NCBI RefSeq assembly: GCF_000797515.1
Contig: NZ_JSBN01000026.1
Span: 1 to 64,000, forward strand
Length of the DNA stretch: 64,000 bases
Source: Sphingomonas sp. Ant H11
GTDB lineage: Bacteria > Pseudomonadota > Alphaproteobacteria > Sphingomonadales > Sphingomonadaceae
Direction of reading: 5' to 3'
Both the position numbers and the translations under genes were made by a program. Numbering within the stretch: the stretch's first letter is position 1; each line of letters begins with the position of its first letter. Below are positions 1 through 9,868 of the stretch, piece by piece. The notes below the pieces were generated by a model that was not told the DNA's origin, made no database searches, and saw only the letters and a list, made by a program, of their open reading frames with translations.

Positions 1-837
1 CAACTGCTCATCCACGAACAGGCTGTTTCCCCGCCGACGGGCGTGCCCCTGCAGCGGCAGCGCGATCAGATTGCCGAACCCGCCGAGCGGCATGGTGTCC
101 TGGCTCGGGAAGAAGCGATCATAGGAGCCGAACCCGATCTCCGGACGTCGCTCCATCGTGTCAGTCAACAGCGATGCGCCAAGAGCGCGGGCGGTTCGTG
201 CCGGCACGGCGTCGGCGAAGAAGATCCAGACATGCCCGCCATTGCCGGAACGGGATCGCTCAAGTGCCGCAGGCACCCCTCGCAGGCGGCAGGTTTCCAT
301 CATGGCCAGCGCGTCCTCGGCCCAGCTTGCCTTGTCAAAGTCGGCTGCGAGGAACCGGCAACTCTCATCGGAAAGCAGCGGGTAAACGCCTGCCACGAAG
401 TCGCCGGCATCCGATCGCGAGGATGCGCCGCCGCGCAGATGCTTGTCGATCACCTCGTTCGTCACGGGCAGGAAAGCCTGGTGCGCGCACTCGCCGCATT
501 TGACCTGTGGCTTGTCGCAGAGTCCGCGTTTCCATTCGTTGCCGCAGGCGGGTGCATAGCCACCGCGCCCGGTCTTGCGATTGTCCCAGCGCAGTGGGAA
601 GACATCCTCGCGACCGGCGAACAGCCTGCGGAACAACGCGACCTTCTTATCTGTCGGCGATGTCGCGGTCACCGGAGCGTCGGAGAACAGGGAGATCGCA
701 TCAGCTTTTCGGTGCTCGGTCGATTGTTGCGTCGCGACGGCGTCCAGCGCTGCGATCACCGCTGCCCGCTCGTCATCCAGCGCCTTGAGCCGGGCCCGCA
801 GCCGCGCCGCTTCATCCGTGCCGGCAGATCCGTTCAC
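1..837 (-). CDS. TOTE-type archaeo-eukaryotic primase protein, N-terminal part (cut by window edge)
   Basis: The minus-strand frame is open from a GTG at 837 to the window edge, at least 279 codons. After a helical N-terminus there is a Cys-rich stretch with KCGECAHFPLRW near residue 115. Next come RFLAADFDKASW near 160-171, whose DFD fits the acidic pair of the primase active site, then GGHVWIFF near 200 and YDRFFPSQDTMP with GGFGNLIALPLQ. This run of motifs is typical of the AEP domain of large TOTE-type primase-helicase proteins (family knowledge). The start overlaps the tniQ stop as GTGA, so the gene looks translationally coupled to the transposition operon. The C-terminal part, usually a helicase, lies outside the window. 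Confidence 0.82.
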   Translation of the reverse strand, partial: MNGSAGTDEAARLRARLKALDDERAAVIAALDAVATQQSTEHRKADAISLFSDAPVTATSPTDKKVALFRRLFAGREDVFPLRWDNRKTGRGGYAPACGNEWKRGLCDKPQVKCGECAHQAFLPVTNEVIDKHLRGGASSRSDAGDFVAGVYPLLSDESCRFLAADFDKASWAEDALAMMETCRLRGVPAALERSRSGNGGHVWIFFADAVPARTARALGASLLTDTMERRPEIGFGSYDRFFPSQDTMPLGGFGNLIALPLQGHARRRGNSLFVDEQL

Positions 838-2738
838 ATTGCTGCAGTCGTTTCGGGCAACCGATCACGGTAGACTCCGCGGATCACTTTTTCGGCGCTC
901 TCGCGGTGATAGAAGGGCTGCAGCTTTCGGCTTCCAGCGATCGCCGGCACCAGACCGGCGCTCCGCAGATGTTGATGAACCCTCACGCATGCGTAGCTTT
1001 GCCGGGGATGCGCGCCAACTCGGCAGCGCTGACGAAGCGCGCGCCGAACGCTTCGACCTCTGCTCGCCGTAAGGCGGGCATGATCCTGAGGGGTGTCTGT
1101 TTCCTGTCGATTGTCAGCCATCCCATTTGCTTGAGCTTTGCGACCGTCGGGATGGTCACGCCGAGGTGCCGCGCAGCTTGCGCCATGAGCATGAACATCG
1201 GATCGTCCTCATATTCGAGGCCGGTGATCACTGCGTCGGTATCGACCAGTATCTGCGCAAAGCCCCGTTCGCCGCGCAAGCGGCCCGTAGCCCTGATCTG
1301 GCCACGCAGCAGCCCGCCGATAATCGCCTCCGAAGAGCGATAACAGATGCGCACGGCCCGCAGGATCGTCTCGCTGCCTGGCGGCGGCGCTGTGACGAAC
1401 GGCGCATCGCCGTGCAAAGCCATAAGGAAGCGGTCGAGATCTGCCAGACGATACTGCGCCGGGATCGACGCTCCACCAAGCGGGAAGGCGCGGGGAAGAT
1501 AATGTCGCGCTATGAGCGCCTTGAACAGCCCGAGACCGACGCCGAGATAACGCCGTGCGTCCTCGGGAGAACAGGACTCGCGGAAGAAGGCCGTCAACGG
1601 CTCCTCGAGGGATTTCGGCACGACCATACCCCGGGCGTTGCTCGGCAGCGAGTCGATCAACCTCAATGCCGCAGCTACGGTCGCGACCCGTTCAGCGGAT
1701 ACGCCGCAGAGCTTCGCCAGACCGCCTAGCGTGGTGAGATCGCCTTCTGTTGCGGGTTGGCGGAACAACATCGTGCCTGCTGTTATCGGCACATTCTTCA
1801 CCACATGATTCCTGACGACCTCCCGGATCGGGTCGAGAGTCGGATTGGTGGACAGGCCGAGCCAGTATTGCAGACGCCCATAGACACCCACAGGCGTCAG
1901 ACGCTTGAGCGGACATGCCGCCAGCATCCCGTCCAGCATCTTTTCGAACTGGTTGGGGAAGTCCTCGCAGACCGCAAAGCCCGCCGCCATGGTGCGGGCA
2001 CGTTCCGCCGGCTCCTGCCGGCGCCAGCTGATGATCGATCTGCCCCAGCGTGCGACCGAGCCCACCCATTGCATGATCTCGGCGCGTCCGCGAACGCCAG
2101 GCTGTCGAGGAACGCGTGGGAGATACGGGGTCCATCACCAACCTGCCGACAAGATAGGCATCGCCGATCTTGCCGTCCGACGTGATCGCTTCAGTATATT
2201 CCTGCGTCAGATCGTGCCCACATGTGCAACGCGCTGGTGAGAGGTCCGAACGGCGGAACACGTGCCGACAGGCAGGACATATCGCCAGCAGCGCCCGACC
2301 GTGATGAGGACAACTCGATACCTTCGCCAGGTCCCACCAGGAGCGCCGCCACGGCCGACAGGCGACCGGCCCGTGACCCCGCTCGATATCCGATCGCATG
2401 CAGTCCGGGCAGATACGGGCGAAGTGACAACTATAGCTGATATTGCCGCTGCGGCTCACAAGCTCACCTGCAAGGACGCTCCCACCCTCGGTCTGCAGTA
2501 TCGAGTTACGGAGCAATGTTTCGAGCGGGACGCCGCTGAGCCGCGCGATATCGTGAAAGCGTCGCCCACGCTCCATATCCCGAACGAAGTCGGTCCGGTC
2601 GACCAGCGGCACTTGACGCGCAAATTCCAGCTGGGTTTCACAGCCATGCCGCAGGGCAAGCCGGTTGAACAGTGCCCAGCCTGGCTCGAACGTTGCCGGC
2701 CGCACCCGCAACGCAAGTCGAGTTGCCGATGCTGTCAT
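834..2738 (-). CDS. tniQ: TniQ/TnsD-family target-selection protein (three frameshifts)
   Basis: The ATG at 2738 overlaps the tnsC stop as ATGA. The N-terminal half carries a TniQ-like region with two zinc-binding clusters, CPDCMRS and CPHHGRALLAICPACRH. The C-terminal half is helical and ends with a helix-turn-helix-like stretch (GVTIPTVAKLKQMG). The frame breaks twice within about 40 bp near 2120 and 2080; one missing base at each point restores a continuous protein. A third shift near 990 joins the tail (VRVHQHLRSAGLVPAI) to the stop at 834. TniQ proteins connect the target site to the TnsC ATPase. Whether the breaks are real or assembly indels is open, but the same kind of break occurs throughout the window. 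Confidence 0.78.
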
Positions 2739-3868
2739 AATCCCTCGCGCACGAAGGGCCGCAGGGGTTGCGCGCCCCTTCCGCGCAGCTTTGTGACGCG
2801 GCTCATGTTCTTGGGCGACGGAGGTACGGCGTCGCGCAGCCAGATCTCGCGCAGGCGTTCGGCCGAACACAGGAAGGGGTTGTCGTGGTGAGCCGGGCCG
2901 CCGCTCGGAACTGACGGTACATCCTCAAGGATCGCATCGAAGTCCAGCATATCCCTGACGTCGGGCTCATAAATCGGATGCCAGCCCGCATGAACCTCTC
3001 CCAACAGGTTCAGATCGATCGACCGCTGGCTGATCGCCAGTGCCACGCTCAGCGCCTGGCTCAGATATTTGGAGACGATCCCGATCTCGCCGCCCGTCGC
3101 GACGTAGATGCGTTTTGCCATCTCGTGCTTCGCGAGGCCGGACGCATCCGGCAACCCCATCATCTTCTCCATGACGCCGAGCACGCCAGAGAACATCGTG
3201 CGGCCGCTCCGCGTCGCCCAGTCATAGGGCTTGAGGATGATCGTCGGTTGCAACCGGCGGCGCAGTTGCATCGTCTTCTCGCCCGCCACGGAGATGTCGA
3301 GCAACCGGGGAAGACCCGCGATCACGATCTGGACTTTTACCCGGTTGAGCAACGACTTGATGAACTCGGTCACTTCCGCCGTCATGTCGGGATTATTCTC
3401 GTTCACCATGTGATGCCCTTCGTCGATGAAGATCATCTCGGTGCCCGTCTCCTCGGCATAGAAGGCGATCTTCTCGATCACCTCGCTGGCGTTCCAATGG
3501 TCCCGCGCACGATAGCCGTAGGCGCCGAGGATCGCCCCCACCAGCGCCCGTCGCGTCGTCCGTTCCGGTGCTTCAACATAAACGATGCGGCGGATATCGG
3601 CATCCTCCGTCGCGCTATCGGGATAGTCGGCCATATAGTCCTCGAGCGCCGTCGTCTTGCCGGACCCAGCAGAGCCGATGATGAGCAGGGCCCGGGCCTT
3701 GAAGCGTCGGCCGTCCTCGCGCGGGCGGTATCGGCCATGTAACTCGCGGATCGCCGCCTTCGCGCCCATGTGCCGCGTATGCGGGATCACCGTGGTCTCG
3801 AACGCAAGCACGGCGTCGGGCACCGCTGGCCGTGCCGGTAACGTCGCGGCGCGACGACGATGTGTCAT
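2735..3868 (-). CDS. tnsC: TnsC/TniB-type AAA+ ATPase of a Tn7-like transposon
   Basis: An intact frame of 377 residues; the ATG at 3868 is chosen because it overlaps the tnsB stop as ATGA. Walker A is GSAGSGKTT (residues 65-73) and Walker B is MIFIDEGHH (about 145-153), followed by the arrangement usual for TniB/TnsC (LLNRVKVQIVIAGLP, then RRRLQPTIIL with the sensor arginines). In Tn7-like elements TnsC forms ATP-dependent filaments on target DNA and bridges TniQ with the transposase. The gene overlaps both neighbours by 4 bp, showing a tightly coupled operon. Confidence 0.9.
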   Translation of the reverse strand: MTHRRRAATLPARPAVPDAVLAFETTVIPHTRHMGAKAAIRELHGRYRPREDGRRFKARALLIIGSAGSGKTTALEDYMADYPDSATEDADIRRIVYVEAPERTTRRALVGAILGAYGYRARDHWNASEVIEKIAFYAEETGTEMIFIDEGHHMVNENNPDMTAEVTEFIKSLLNRVKVQIVIAGLPRLLDISVAGEKTMQLRRRLQPTIILKPYDWATRSGRTMFSGVLGVMEKMMGLPDASGLAKHEMAKRIYVATGGEIGIVSKYLSQALSVALAISQRSIDLNLLGEVHAGWHPIYEPDVRDMLDFDAILEDVPSVPSGGPAHHDNPFLCSAERLREIWLRDAVPPSPKNMSRVTKLRGRGAQPLRPFVREGL

Positions 3869-5985
3869 CGCCTCGGGTCCGACCATTGTGCAACCAGAGC
3901 CTCGATGTCCGCGTCGAGATCGATGACGGGAGGCGACGGCACCGGTGCCTGTTTCGCCGCACGTGGTGCGGTTTCTACCGCCGGTGCCGGCGTTTCTATT
4001 TCAGGCGGTCGCTCTTGGCCTTCGATCGGCGTGAAGTAGCGACCGTCGGTCTCATACCGCGCCGCCCGCGTCTTGCTGCGGACTTTACTCGCCTCACTTT
4101 GCAGATCTCCCGCCGTCTGTTCGGCAAGGCTGCGCGCCGCTTCGAGATCGGCGACCGTCACCGGCGCATTCTTCGGCAGGCTTCGCTTTGCGATCGAGCG
4201 ATGGATCTTGTGCTGATATTTGGAGACGCCCCGCGATATGCACTGGTCGACACACGGGATCATCAGCCATTCGCCACGCTCGTCGTCGAGCAGCCAGACC
4301 TCACCCAGATCATAGGGATCGTAGCGTAACTCCCAGTCCTTCTCCAACCCGCCGCGCGCGCCAGCAGGGGTTCGAGCTTCTCCCGATCAGCATAGAGTAG
4401 CCCCTCATATTGGATGCCGATGTTGGAGATGCGCCGGAAGAAGGTCTCTCCGGTCAGCCGTACAATATGGTCGAAGTCGGGAACCGGGCGCACTGGGTAA
4501 AGTGCGCTGAGTTCTCGCCAGCGCTCATAGGGCGTGCATTTCAACGTATCGTGGACGCTGTGATGATAGTCGTCGACGATCCACTTGAGGATACGACTGC
4601 GCACATCCTCGAGCGACAGCCTTGCCCGCGCCACCGGATCATAGAGATCCATGGTCCGCGACGATGTCGTGCCTTCCTCATGGCTGAACACCTGCACGCC
4701 GATGGTCTGGAACACGCGCTCGACCGCGCCCTTCAACCATGGCATTTTCACCGGCAGATTGACGATGCCGATGTCGAGCATCCTGGCGGCCGTCTGCAGC
4801 GATTGCGACCGGAACTCCTTGCCGTTGTCGCAGATCAGCCATTCGGGCACGCCGTGGCACGGCCAGTCATGCTCGATATCGGCGAACCCGGAGAGATCCT
4901 TCTTCCACAAGGAATGGGCAAGCGCTCTCTGGAGTGAGGCATAGGACGGCGCCTCGAAGCTCAGATGGACCCCTATGATCATGCGGGTGGCGCGATCGAG
5001 AAGCGCGGTGAGCCAGGGCCGCCCCAAGGCGCGGCCGCTCTCCGGATGCACCACCACCAGATCGATCAGACAATGATCCACCTCCACTTCTTCGAGCGGC
5101 CGTTCTGGCGGGCGCCGCCGCTCGAAGATGCCGAACTTCAGCCAGGCGGCACGCCGGCCGAAGCGACGCTCATATTCCTGTCGCTCGGTATAATTGTCGC
5201 GGATAAACACCCGGAAGGTGCGGTCGCTGACCGCAGGAACATCCTGTTCGCGGCACAGATCGACATAGCGGCGATAGGCATAGTTCTTCCGCCGCCGCGG
5301 CATGCCCAGATACCAGACTTCGACGGCTTGCCGCATGAGCTTGTAGGTATCGGGATAATCGCCGTTCGCGCGCGCATAGCGGGGTTGGCGTGCCCCGCGC
5401 CGATGATAGTGCGGGATCAGGAGCCGGATATCGCGACCGTGCCGACTCCATATGCCATACCACGCCCGTACTGTATAAGGATTGGGCCGGGCCACTGCCT
5501 TGGTGCGGCGCGGTTCGCCGTTCCCTTTTCGCCGCTCCGCGACCATCCGGGCCGCAAGCGCGGTATCCTCGCGTTCCCATTGTTCATGATGCGCGTCGAA
5601 CACGGCCTCAGCAGCAGCGGCATAGGCGCCCATAAGTGTTGGGTGCTCGCCGCGAATCGCGTCGACCATGCGTACATAGGTGTCCCTGCGCTCGCTCGCG
5701 CGCTCGGCGGATTTCTTCGGGCCAGAACTCCCAGGTTTTCTCCAGCGTCTCGGCGATGGCCTTGGGCAGGCCGTCCGCATTGCAAGGATGATGCGTCAGC
5801 CGCCGGGCACCATAGACGATGTCGATTTCATCGTCGCTCCATGTTCGCGCATCGCTGCCGCTCTGCGGTCGCATCAGATAGCCACGGCGCTTGCGCTCAA
5901 TCACCAACCAGAGCGCCACCTGACCTTGATCGTCTCGGATCGAGAGCGTGTCGCCTTGCTGGAAGCGCATCGGCGTTGCGTTCAT
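3865..5985 (-). CDS. tnsB: TnsB-type DDE transposase (frameshifts near 5695 and 4345)
   Basis: The rve/DDE core is clear: first Asp in EVDHCLIDLVVV, second in WLICDNGKEF, Glu in KGAVERVFQT. It is followed by the Mu-transposase-type C-terminal barrel (WELRYDPYDLGEVWLL). The proposed start is the ATG at 5985. The N-terminal part sits in the tnsA frame and crosses to the catalytic frame near 5695 in a GCGCGCGAGCGAGCG stretch. The C-terminal barrel crosses frame again near 4345, where GGCGGGTTGG lacks one G. TnsB performs 3'-end cleavage and strand transfer. The operon position between tnsA and tnsC is the Tn7-like order. Confidence 0.85.
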
Positions 5986-6663
5986 TTCGCATTCCTCCCC
6001 CCGCATGAGGACGGTATCGTCATCGAGCGGTCGCTCGAGATCCATCGCAAACTCGCCGACTGCCACGAGGCCGAGCACGATGTTGACATGCACGGGGCGG
6101 CCGCCGAGCGCCTCGGCGGCTGCGCCCAGGTTCGACGGAAAGGGGAGGCGGGTGATTGTGGTGTGGATCGCGTGGAGGTTTTCTGCCGCTAGCACCGCCA
6201 CCGTTGCGCGCAGGCGTCGCGCATTCGACAAGCGTGGCTGTCGCCGGATATCGGTATCGAGCCACATCTCGTGCCGGGCCCCACGCGCGGCGCACTCGGC
6301 TTCGATTGCTGGCAACCGTCCGCCCAATGTCGGGTCAGCCGCCAATCGCGTGGCCAGTTTCACCTGCCGGTAGATGACCTCGCCGCCCACCGTCTCCAGC
6401 CGGATATCGGGGGTGTAACGCCGCTGTCGGCCCGCATCCGTCCAAACGAAGGTTTCCCGTTGCACCCCGAACTGCGCAACATCGGGATCGAAGTCGAGAA
6501 GTAACAGCGCATCGCGCTCGAGCAGGCTCTCATAAGGCAGCGCATCGCCAGCCTTGATCGACTGATACCAACCCGTGCACGATCTTCGGCCTGGCCGGTC
6601 TGCCGGGTTTCGGGCGAACCGCACCGTTGCGTCAGAACGCAAACGGGCTGATTTGTCGGTCAC
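5982..6663 (-). CDS. tnsA: TnsA-type endonuclease of a Tn7-like transposon
   Basis: The ATG at 6663 opens the operon. The N-terminal domain shows the TnsA restriction-like core: YESLLERD (Glu), RYTPDIRL (Asp), VIYRQVKLA (QxK), followed by the C-terminal winged-helix part. TnsA cuts the 5' strands so the element moves by cut-and-paste. As printed, the frame does not stop before tnsB. If the run of six C at 5997-6002 had five, it would end in a TGA overlapping the tnsB ATG as ATGA, matching the other junctions. So either an indel joins the two genes, or this is a natural TnsA-TnsB fusion; I favour the indel. Confidence 0.85.
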
Positions 6664-6718
6664 GCCGACATTCGCTATTCTCCTTATGGGAACGACTCGA
6701 ATTGCCGGATCAGTATAA

Positions 6719-7609
6719 CTGCTTCCGCAAAGGGCGTTAATCGGTTCCGCTCAGACGCTGCTTGTCGAGCTGTCAGCGCGCGGCGAGCCGCCGGATCTGG
6801 TCCTGACGGCTGACCCCGGGGCCGAGAAACCAGAGACCTATGAATATCAAAAGCTGATCGCCGCCTGGATGGCGGCGCGGCGCATTCCCTATGAGGTTGT
6901 CCGCTACGTGCCCCGACGCTTCAAGCACTGGCCTCCATATTATTCGATCCTCGCCAACGTGCTCACCAATGCGACGCTCCCCAGCATCAGTCTGGGACGC
7001 CACAGCTGCTCGCTCAAATGGAAGGTCGCGCCACAGGATGCCTTCCTCAAGCGATGGGCGCCAGCTCAGGCCGCATGGGCGCGCGGGCAGAAGGTGACAC
7101 GCCTGATCGGCTATGACGCATCCCCTGCCGACACGCGCCGCTATGCCCACGCCTCAGCTATCGACGACCCGCTTTTCAATTGTCGTTATCCGCTTCGCGA
7201 GTGGAACTGGACGCGCGACCGTTGCATCGCTCGCATCGAAGCGGCCGGTCTGCCGGTCCCGCCCAAATCGAGCTGCTTTTTCTGCGGCGCGATCCGGCCC
7301 GATGAGGTGCGTGCGTTGCCGCAATGGTGCCTGCGCCTGATCGTCCTCATCGAAGCGCGGGCCGAACCGCGCCTTCGCACCGTCGAAGGTCTCTGGCGCC
7401 GGTCGACCAAAACCAAGCCCGGCAGGATCACCGATTTCATTCGCGCGGAGCGCCTTCTTTCCGAGGCCGAGGTCGACGCGATCCGCCGCGACGCGCCGAC
7501 CGAGCTTGTCCGCTTCCAGGACGCCGCCGGCCTCGTGCCAGTGAGCGAGCGTCCGACGATGGAGGAATGGCTCGAGAGCTTCAACGCCGGCCTGATGGAG
7601 GCAGCATGA
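6719..7609 (+). CDS. PAPS-reductase/PP-loop family protein, 5' end unclear
   Basis: The frame is open from 6719, just after a TAA, with recognisable protein from about 6740 (QTLLVELSARGEPPDL, then DPGAEKPETYEY). Later come PSISLGRHSCSLKWKVAPQD, VTRLIGYDASPADTRR, NCRYPLREWNWTRDRC and a Cys pair in SSCFFCGAIRPDEV. These match the plasmid- and phage-borne family annotated as phosphoadenosine-phosphosulfate-reductase-like. The expected N-terminal GGG-VNS PP-loop strand is missing or scrambled at 6700-6745, and the first ATG, at 6869, is inside conserved sequence. The gene lies only about 56 bp from the tnsA start, so insertion damage or an indel is likely. Its substrate is unknown. Confidence 0.65.
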   Translation: MLPQRALIGSAQTLLVELSARGEPPDLVLTADPGAEKPETYEYQKLIAAWMAARRIPYEVVRYVPRRFKHWPPYYSILANVLTNATLPSISLGRHSCSLKWKVAPQDAFLKRWAPAQAAWARGQKVTRLIGYDASPADTRRYAHASAIDDPLFNCRYPLREWNWTRDRCIARIEAAGLPVPPKSSCFFCGAIRPDEVRALPQWCLRLIVLIEARAEPRLRTVEGLWRRSTKTKPGRITDFIRAERLLSEAEVDAIRRDAPTELVRFQDAAGLVPVSERPTMEEWLESFNAGLMEAA

Positions 7610-7956
7610 CCGACCGAATGTTACGGATCGCCGCGCTCAACGACCGTTGCCGCCAGGGTCTGGATCCGACCGGCCGCATCGTCATCACCGCCGCCTGTCT
7701 CGCGACCTTAGCAGAGGAGAGGGGCAAGGTTGCTCAGATTTTGGCCCAGGCCGATTTGATGGCCGCAATTCGGCGATACGTCTTCAGGCCCGAAGAATCT
7801 CGCGAGCGGGCGCGCGGCGACCTCGTCGTCGCCGGCCACGCCGTCCGCTTCACGATCGATTATTATGACCTCACGCTCGAATGGGGGTCCGAGGACCCGG
7901 CTGACCCGCTGGTCACGGTGAGAGTCATGACGATCATGCTCCCCAGCGACGACTGA
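7606..7956 (+). CDS. DUF3768 domain protein
   Basis: 116 residues; the ATG overlaps the previous stop as ATGA. RIAALNDRCRQ at the start, GRIVITAACLATL, then FTIDYYDLTLEWGSEDPADP and VRVMTIMLPSD at the end match DUF3768, a small family common on alphaproteobacterial plasmids. The biochemical function is unknown. Coupling to the PAPS-reductase-like gene suggests a shared transcript. Confidence 0.85.
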   Translation: MTDRMLRIAALNDRCRQGLDPTGRIVITAACLATLAEERGKVAQILAQADLMAAIRRYVFRPEESRERARGDLVVAGHAVRFTIDYYDLTLEWGSEDPADPLVTVRVMTIMLPSDD

Positions 7957-7996
7957 GCGTCGCGCAACTTTCCGACACCCAATCCGGAGACCAGCC

Positions 7997-8191
7997 ATGC
8001 GGCGAATTACACCGGCCGGGCCCGAACATGGGCAGGCGATAGCAATAGCAGTTGAGCGTCTGCGCGAAGCCCGTACTCTGCTTCGGCAGGCCGGCGCGCG
8101 CCAGGCAGCCTCGGCGGCCGGCAAGGCGATCAGCAGCGCCGAGGGCGCTGCCCGGCACGTACAACACAGGATCCGGAGGACGACCCAATGA
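7997..8191 (+). CDS. Small helical protein of unknown function
   Basis: 64 residues, basic and alanine-rich, predicted almost entirely helical (AVERLREARTLLRQAG). No family recognised. It lies 40 bp after the DUF3768 gene and its stop overlaps the next ATG as ATGA, which supports it as a real translated gene in this operon. Confidence 0.55.
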   Translation: MRRITPAGPEHGQAIAIAVERLREARTLLRQAGARQAASAAGKAISSAEGAARHVQHRIRRTTQ

Positions 8192-8517
8192 GCCGGCATG
8201 ACCTTCAGCCCAAGGCCGATCAGCCGCATGTCGTGCGCGCGACCGTCGGTTGGGACCGTCCACTGCAGACGTTCTTCGCACAGGTGTTCTTCCGCACCGA
8301 GGACGAGCCCGATGAAGGTGAAGCCCTGATCTGGCTCGGCACCGAACCCGGCGAAATGCTGACGCCCGAGGCCGTGATCGCCGTGGTCGCGCCCCATGTC
8401 GAAATGCCCCCTGACCTCGCCGAGCGGCTCAACGCTGAAATGCGTCAGACAACCGGCATGAAAGACGGCCGCCATCAGGCCGCGGCCAAGCGGTCGCTCT
8501 TCGGCTCGATCCACTGA
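8188..8517 (+). CDS. Conserved plasmid-type hypothetical protein
   Basis: 109 residues starting with an ATG that overlaps the previous stop. Acidic central part (TEDEPDEGEALIWLGTEPGE), then a helix rich in Met and Glu (EMPPDLAERLNAEM). No signal peptide or membrane segment. No function recognised; it appears to be the last gene of the 6719-8517 run. The 210 bp that follow hold no gene I can support. Confidence 0.6.
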   Translation: MSRHDLQPKADQPHVVRATVGWDRPLQTFFAQVFFRTEDEPDEGEALIWLGTEPGEMLTPEAVIAVVAPHVEMPPDLAERLNAEMRQTTGMKDGRHQAAAKRSLFGSIH

Positions 8518-8727
8518 TGCGTTGACGCGCTCCCGCTCGCGGCCACGCTCGCGTCGAGCCGTCTTCACTCATCCACACGCGTCGCCGGCATTGCCGGCAG
8601 CGCCCACCATCGCGTGCCCGGCGCACCGATGATCTAGGAGCCGTTTGGTAACACCACTCCGCCTCCGATCGACTTCGCGGTTGCGCCACAGATGCAGACC
8701 TATAGCTTCGTCGCCCGGAGACAGACG

Positions 8728-9047
8728 ATGACCTCGATTCCGACCGATTATGATGCGGCGCGCGCGGCGCTGACGCGCTCTTACCGATCGCGATGTCCGA
8801 CACCGGCCAGGCGCGTCGCGTTGCCAACTTCCTGATGGCCTGGTGGAACGGCCCGGACCTGGGCCATTTCGAGATCGCCGATATGTTCGGCCTCGACGTT
8901 GCTATCGCCAACGACATCACGACGGTCATCGGCTTTCTCGGTCAGAACGACCGCGGCGCCGTCTATATCGACAGCCTGGGGTTCGCCGAAGAGATGCAGG
9001 ACATTATCGCGCTGTGGCGCAAGCCGGCAACGCCGCTCACAAACTGA
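8728..9047 (+). CDS. DUF7673-like small protein (one frameshift)
   Basis: The best start is the ATG at 8728 (MTSIPTDYDAARAAL). The frame breaks near 8780, where ACGCGCTCTTACCG appears to lack one C; restoring it gives TRLLPIAMSDTGQARRV and continues to the stop at 9047. The body (ANFLMAWWNGPDLGHFEIAD, TVIGFL) resembles the DUF7673 family of plasmid proteins. Function unknown. An alternative is translation from the in-frame ATG at 8793, giving 84 residues. Confidence 0.65.
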
Positions 9048-9215
9048 CGTCTTCTTACGCCCCTGAGACGATCAGGAACGACCCGACGGCGCCGAAGAGG
9101 CGTCCGTCGGAGCGGCGCTGGCGCGCCTTACTCGGCCGAACGGCCGAGGAGCTGAGTGGGTGAGAGAGTGTGTTCGGACAAGGGGTTCGAGCAACACAAC
9201 TCAAGGAGACTTCCC

Positions 9216-9719
9216 ATGAACATCGGCACCATCACCCAGAACGCCAGCGGCACCTACACCGGCAAGATCTCGACGCTCACCGTCGCGATCGTGATCGCAC
9301 TGCGCACCGTCCAGTCCGCCAACCCGCGCGCGCCAAAGTTCGAGATCCTTGCGCTTTCGGCCGCCCGCCAATGGGTTCAGGTCGGCGCGCTGTTCGAGCT
9401 ATCGTCCAACTCGACCGGCGAAAGCTTCCTCAACGGCAAGATCGAGGATCCGAGCCTCGACAAGCCGCTCTACGTCTCGGCATTCCGCCAGGAGGACGGC
9501 TCGTACAACATCGTCTGGTCGCGCCCGACCCGCCGCCGCGACGCACCGACTGACACGGTCGCGGCCGACGACGGCCTGCCGCCGCTGCCGGGCGCCGACG
9601 AGCCAGCTGCTCCTGCGGGTGGCGACGGTCTGGGTGAATCTTCGGCCGACGGCGCGTTCGGAAGCGAGCCCGCGACGCCCGGTGGCCGCAAGCGCCGCAC
9701 GCCCGAAATGGCCGACTGA
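9216..9719 (+). CDS. DUF736 family protein
   Basis: 167 residues from the ATG at 9216, preceded by AAGGAGA at 9203-9209. The N-terminal 100 residues fit DUF736 (MNIGTITQNASGTYTGKI, then GALFELSSNSTGESFLNGKI and DKPLYVSAFRQEDGSYNIVW). The last 60 residues are a low-complexity Pro/Ala/Gly/Asp tail, longer than usual. DUF736 genes are a hallmark of alphaproteobacterial plasmids and ICEs; the activity is unknown. Confidence 0.9.
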   Translation: MNIGTITQNASGTYTGKISTLTVAIVIALRTVQSANPRAPKFEILALSAARQWVQVGALFELSSNSTGESFLNGKIEDPSLDKPLYVSAFRQEDGSYNIVWSRPTRRRDAPTDTVAADDGLPPLPGADEPAAPAGGDGLGESSADGAFGSEPATPGGRKRRTPEMAD

Positions 9720-9771
9720 CCGGTCACAACCCGTCCTCTGACGCGCTCCATACCCAGCGCGTAGATCCTGG

Positions 9772-9813
9772 CAGGGCTCGCTTCGCTCACCTGGCGAAGC
9801 GGGCCCTGTTTTT
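9772..9813 (+). terminator. Rho-independent terminator after the DUF736 gene
   Basis: A strong stem: CAGGGCTCGCTTCGC pairs with GCGAAGCGGGCCCTG around a short loop, followed at once by five T (9809-9813). It closes the DUF736 transcript before the toxin-antitoxin promoter. Confidence 0.8.
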
Positions 9814-9868
9814 CGTTCGCCCGAATCCGTCATCCTGCGCGGTCGGCGCACTTGCATGCTCGCCAACC

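Noticed and set aside
43..873. 276-codon open frame on the + strand
   Set aside because: It is the antisense shadow of the primase gene; the minus-strand frame carries clear family motifs.
983..2074. The C-terminal tniQ piece as a separate small gene starting at 2074
   Set aside because: Its start lies inside conserved TniQ sequence (EIMQWVG), and one-base repairs join it to the upstream frame.
4965..6008. 347-codon + strand frame over tnsB/tnsA
   Set aside because: No domain features; the opposite strand has the DDE transposase and TnsA motifs.
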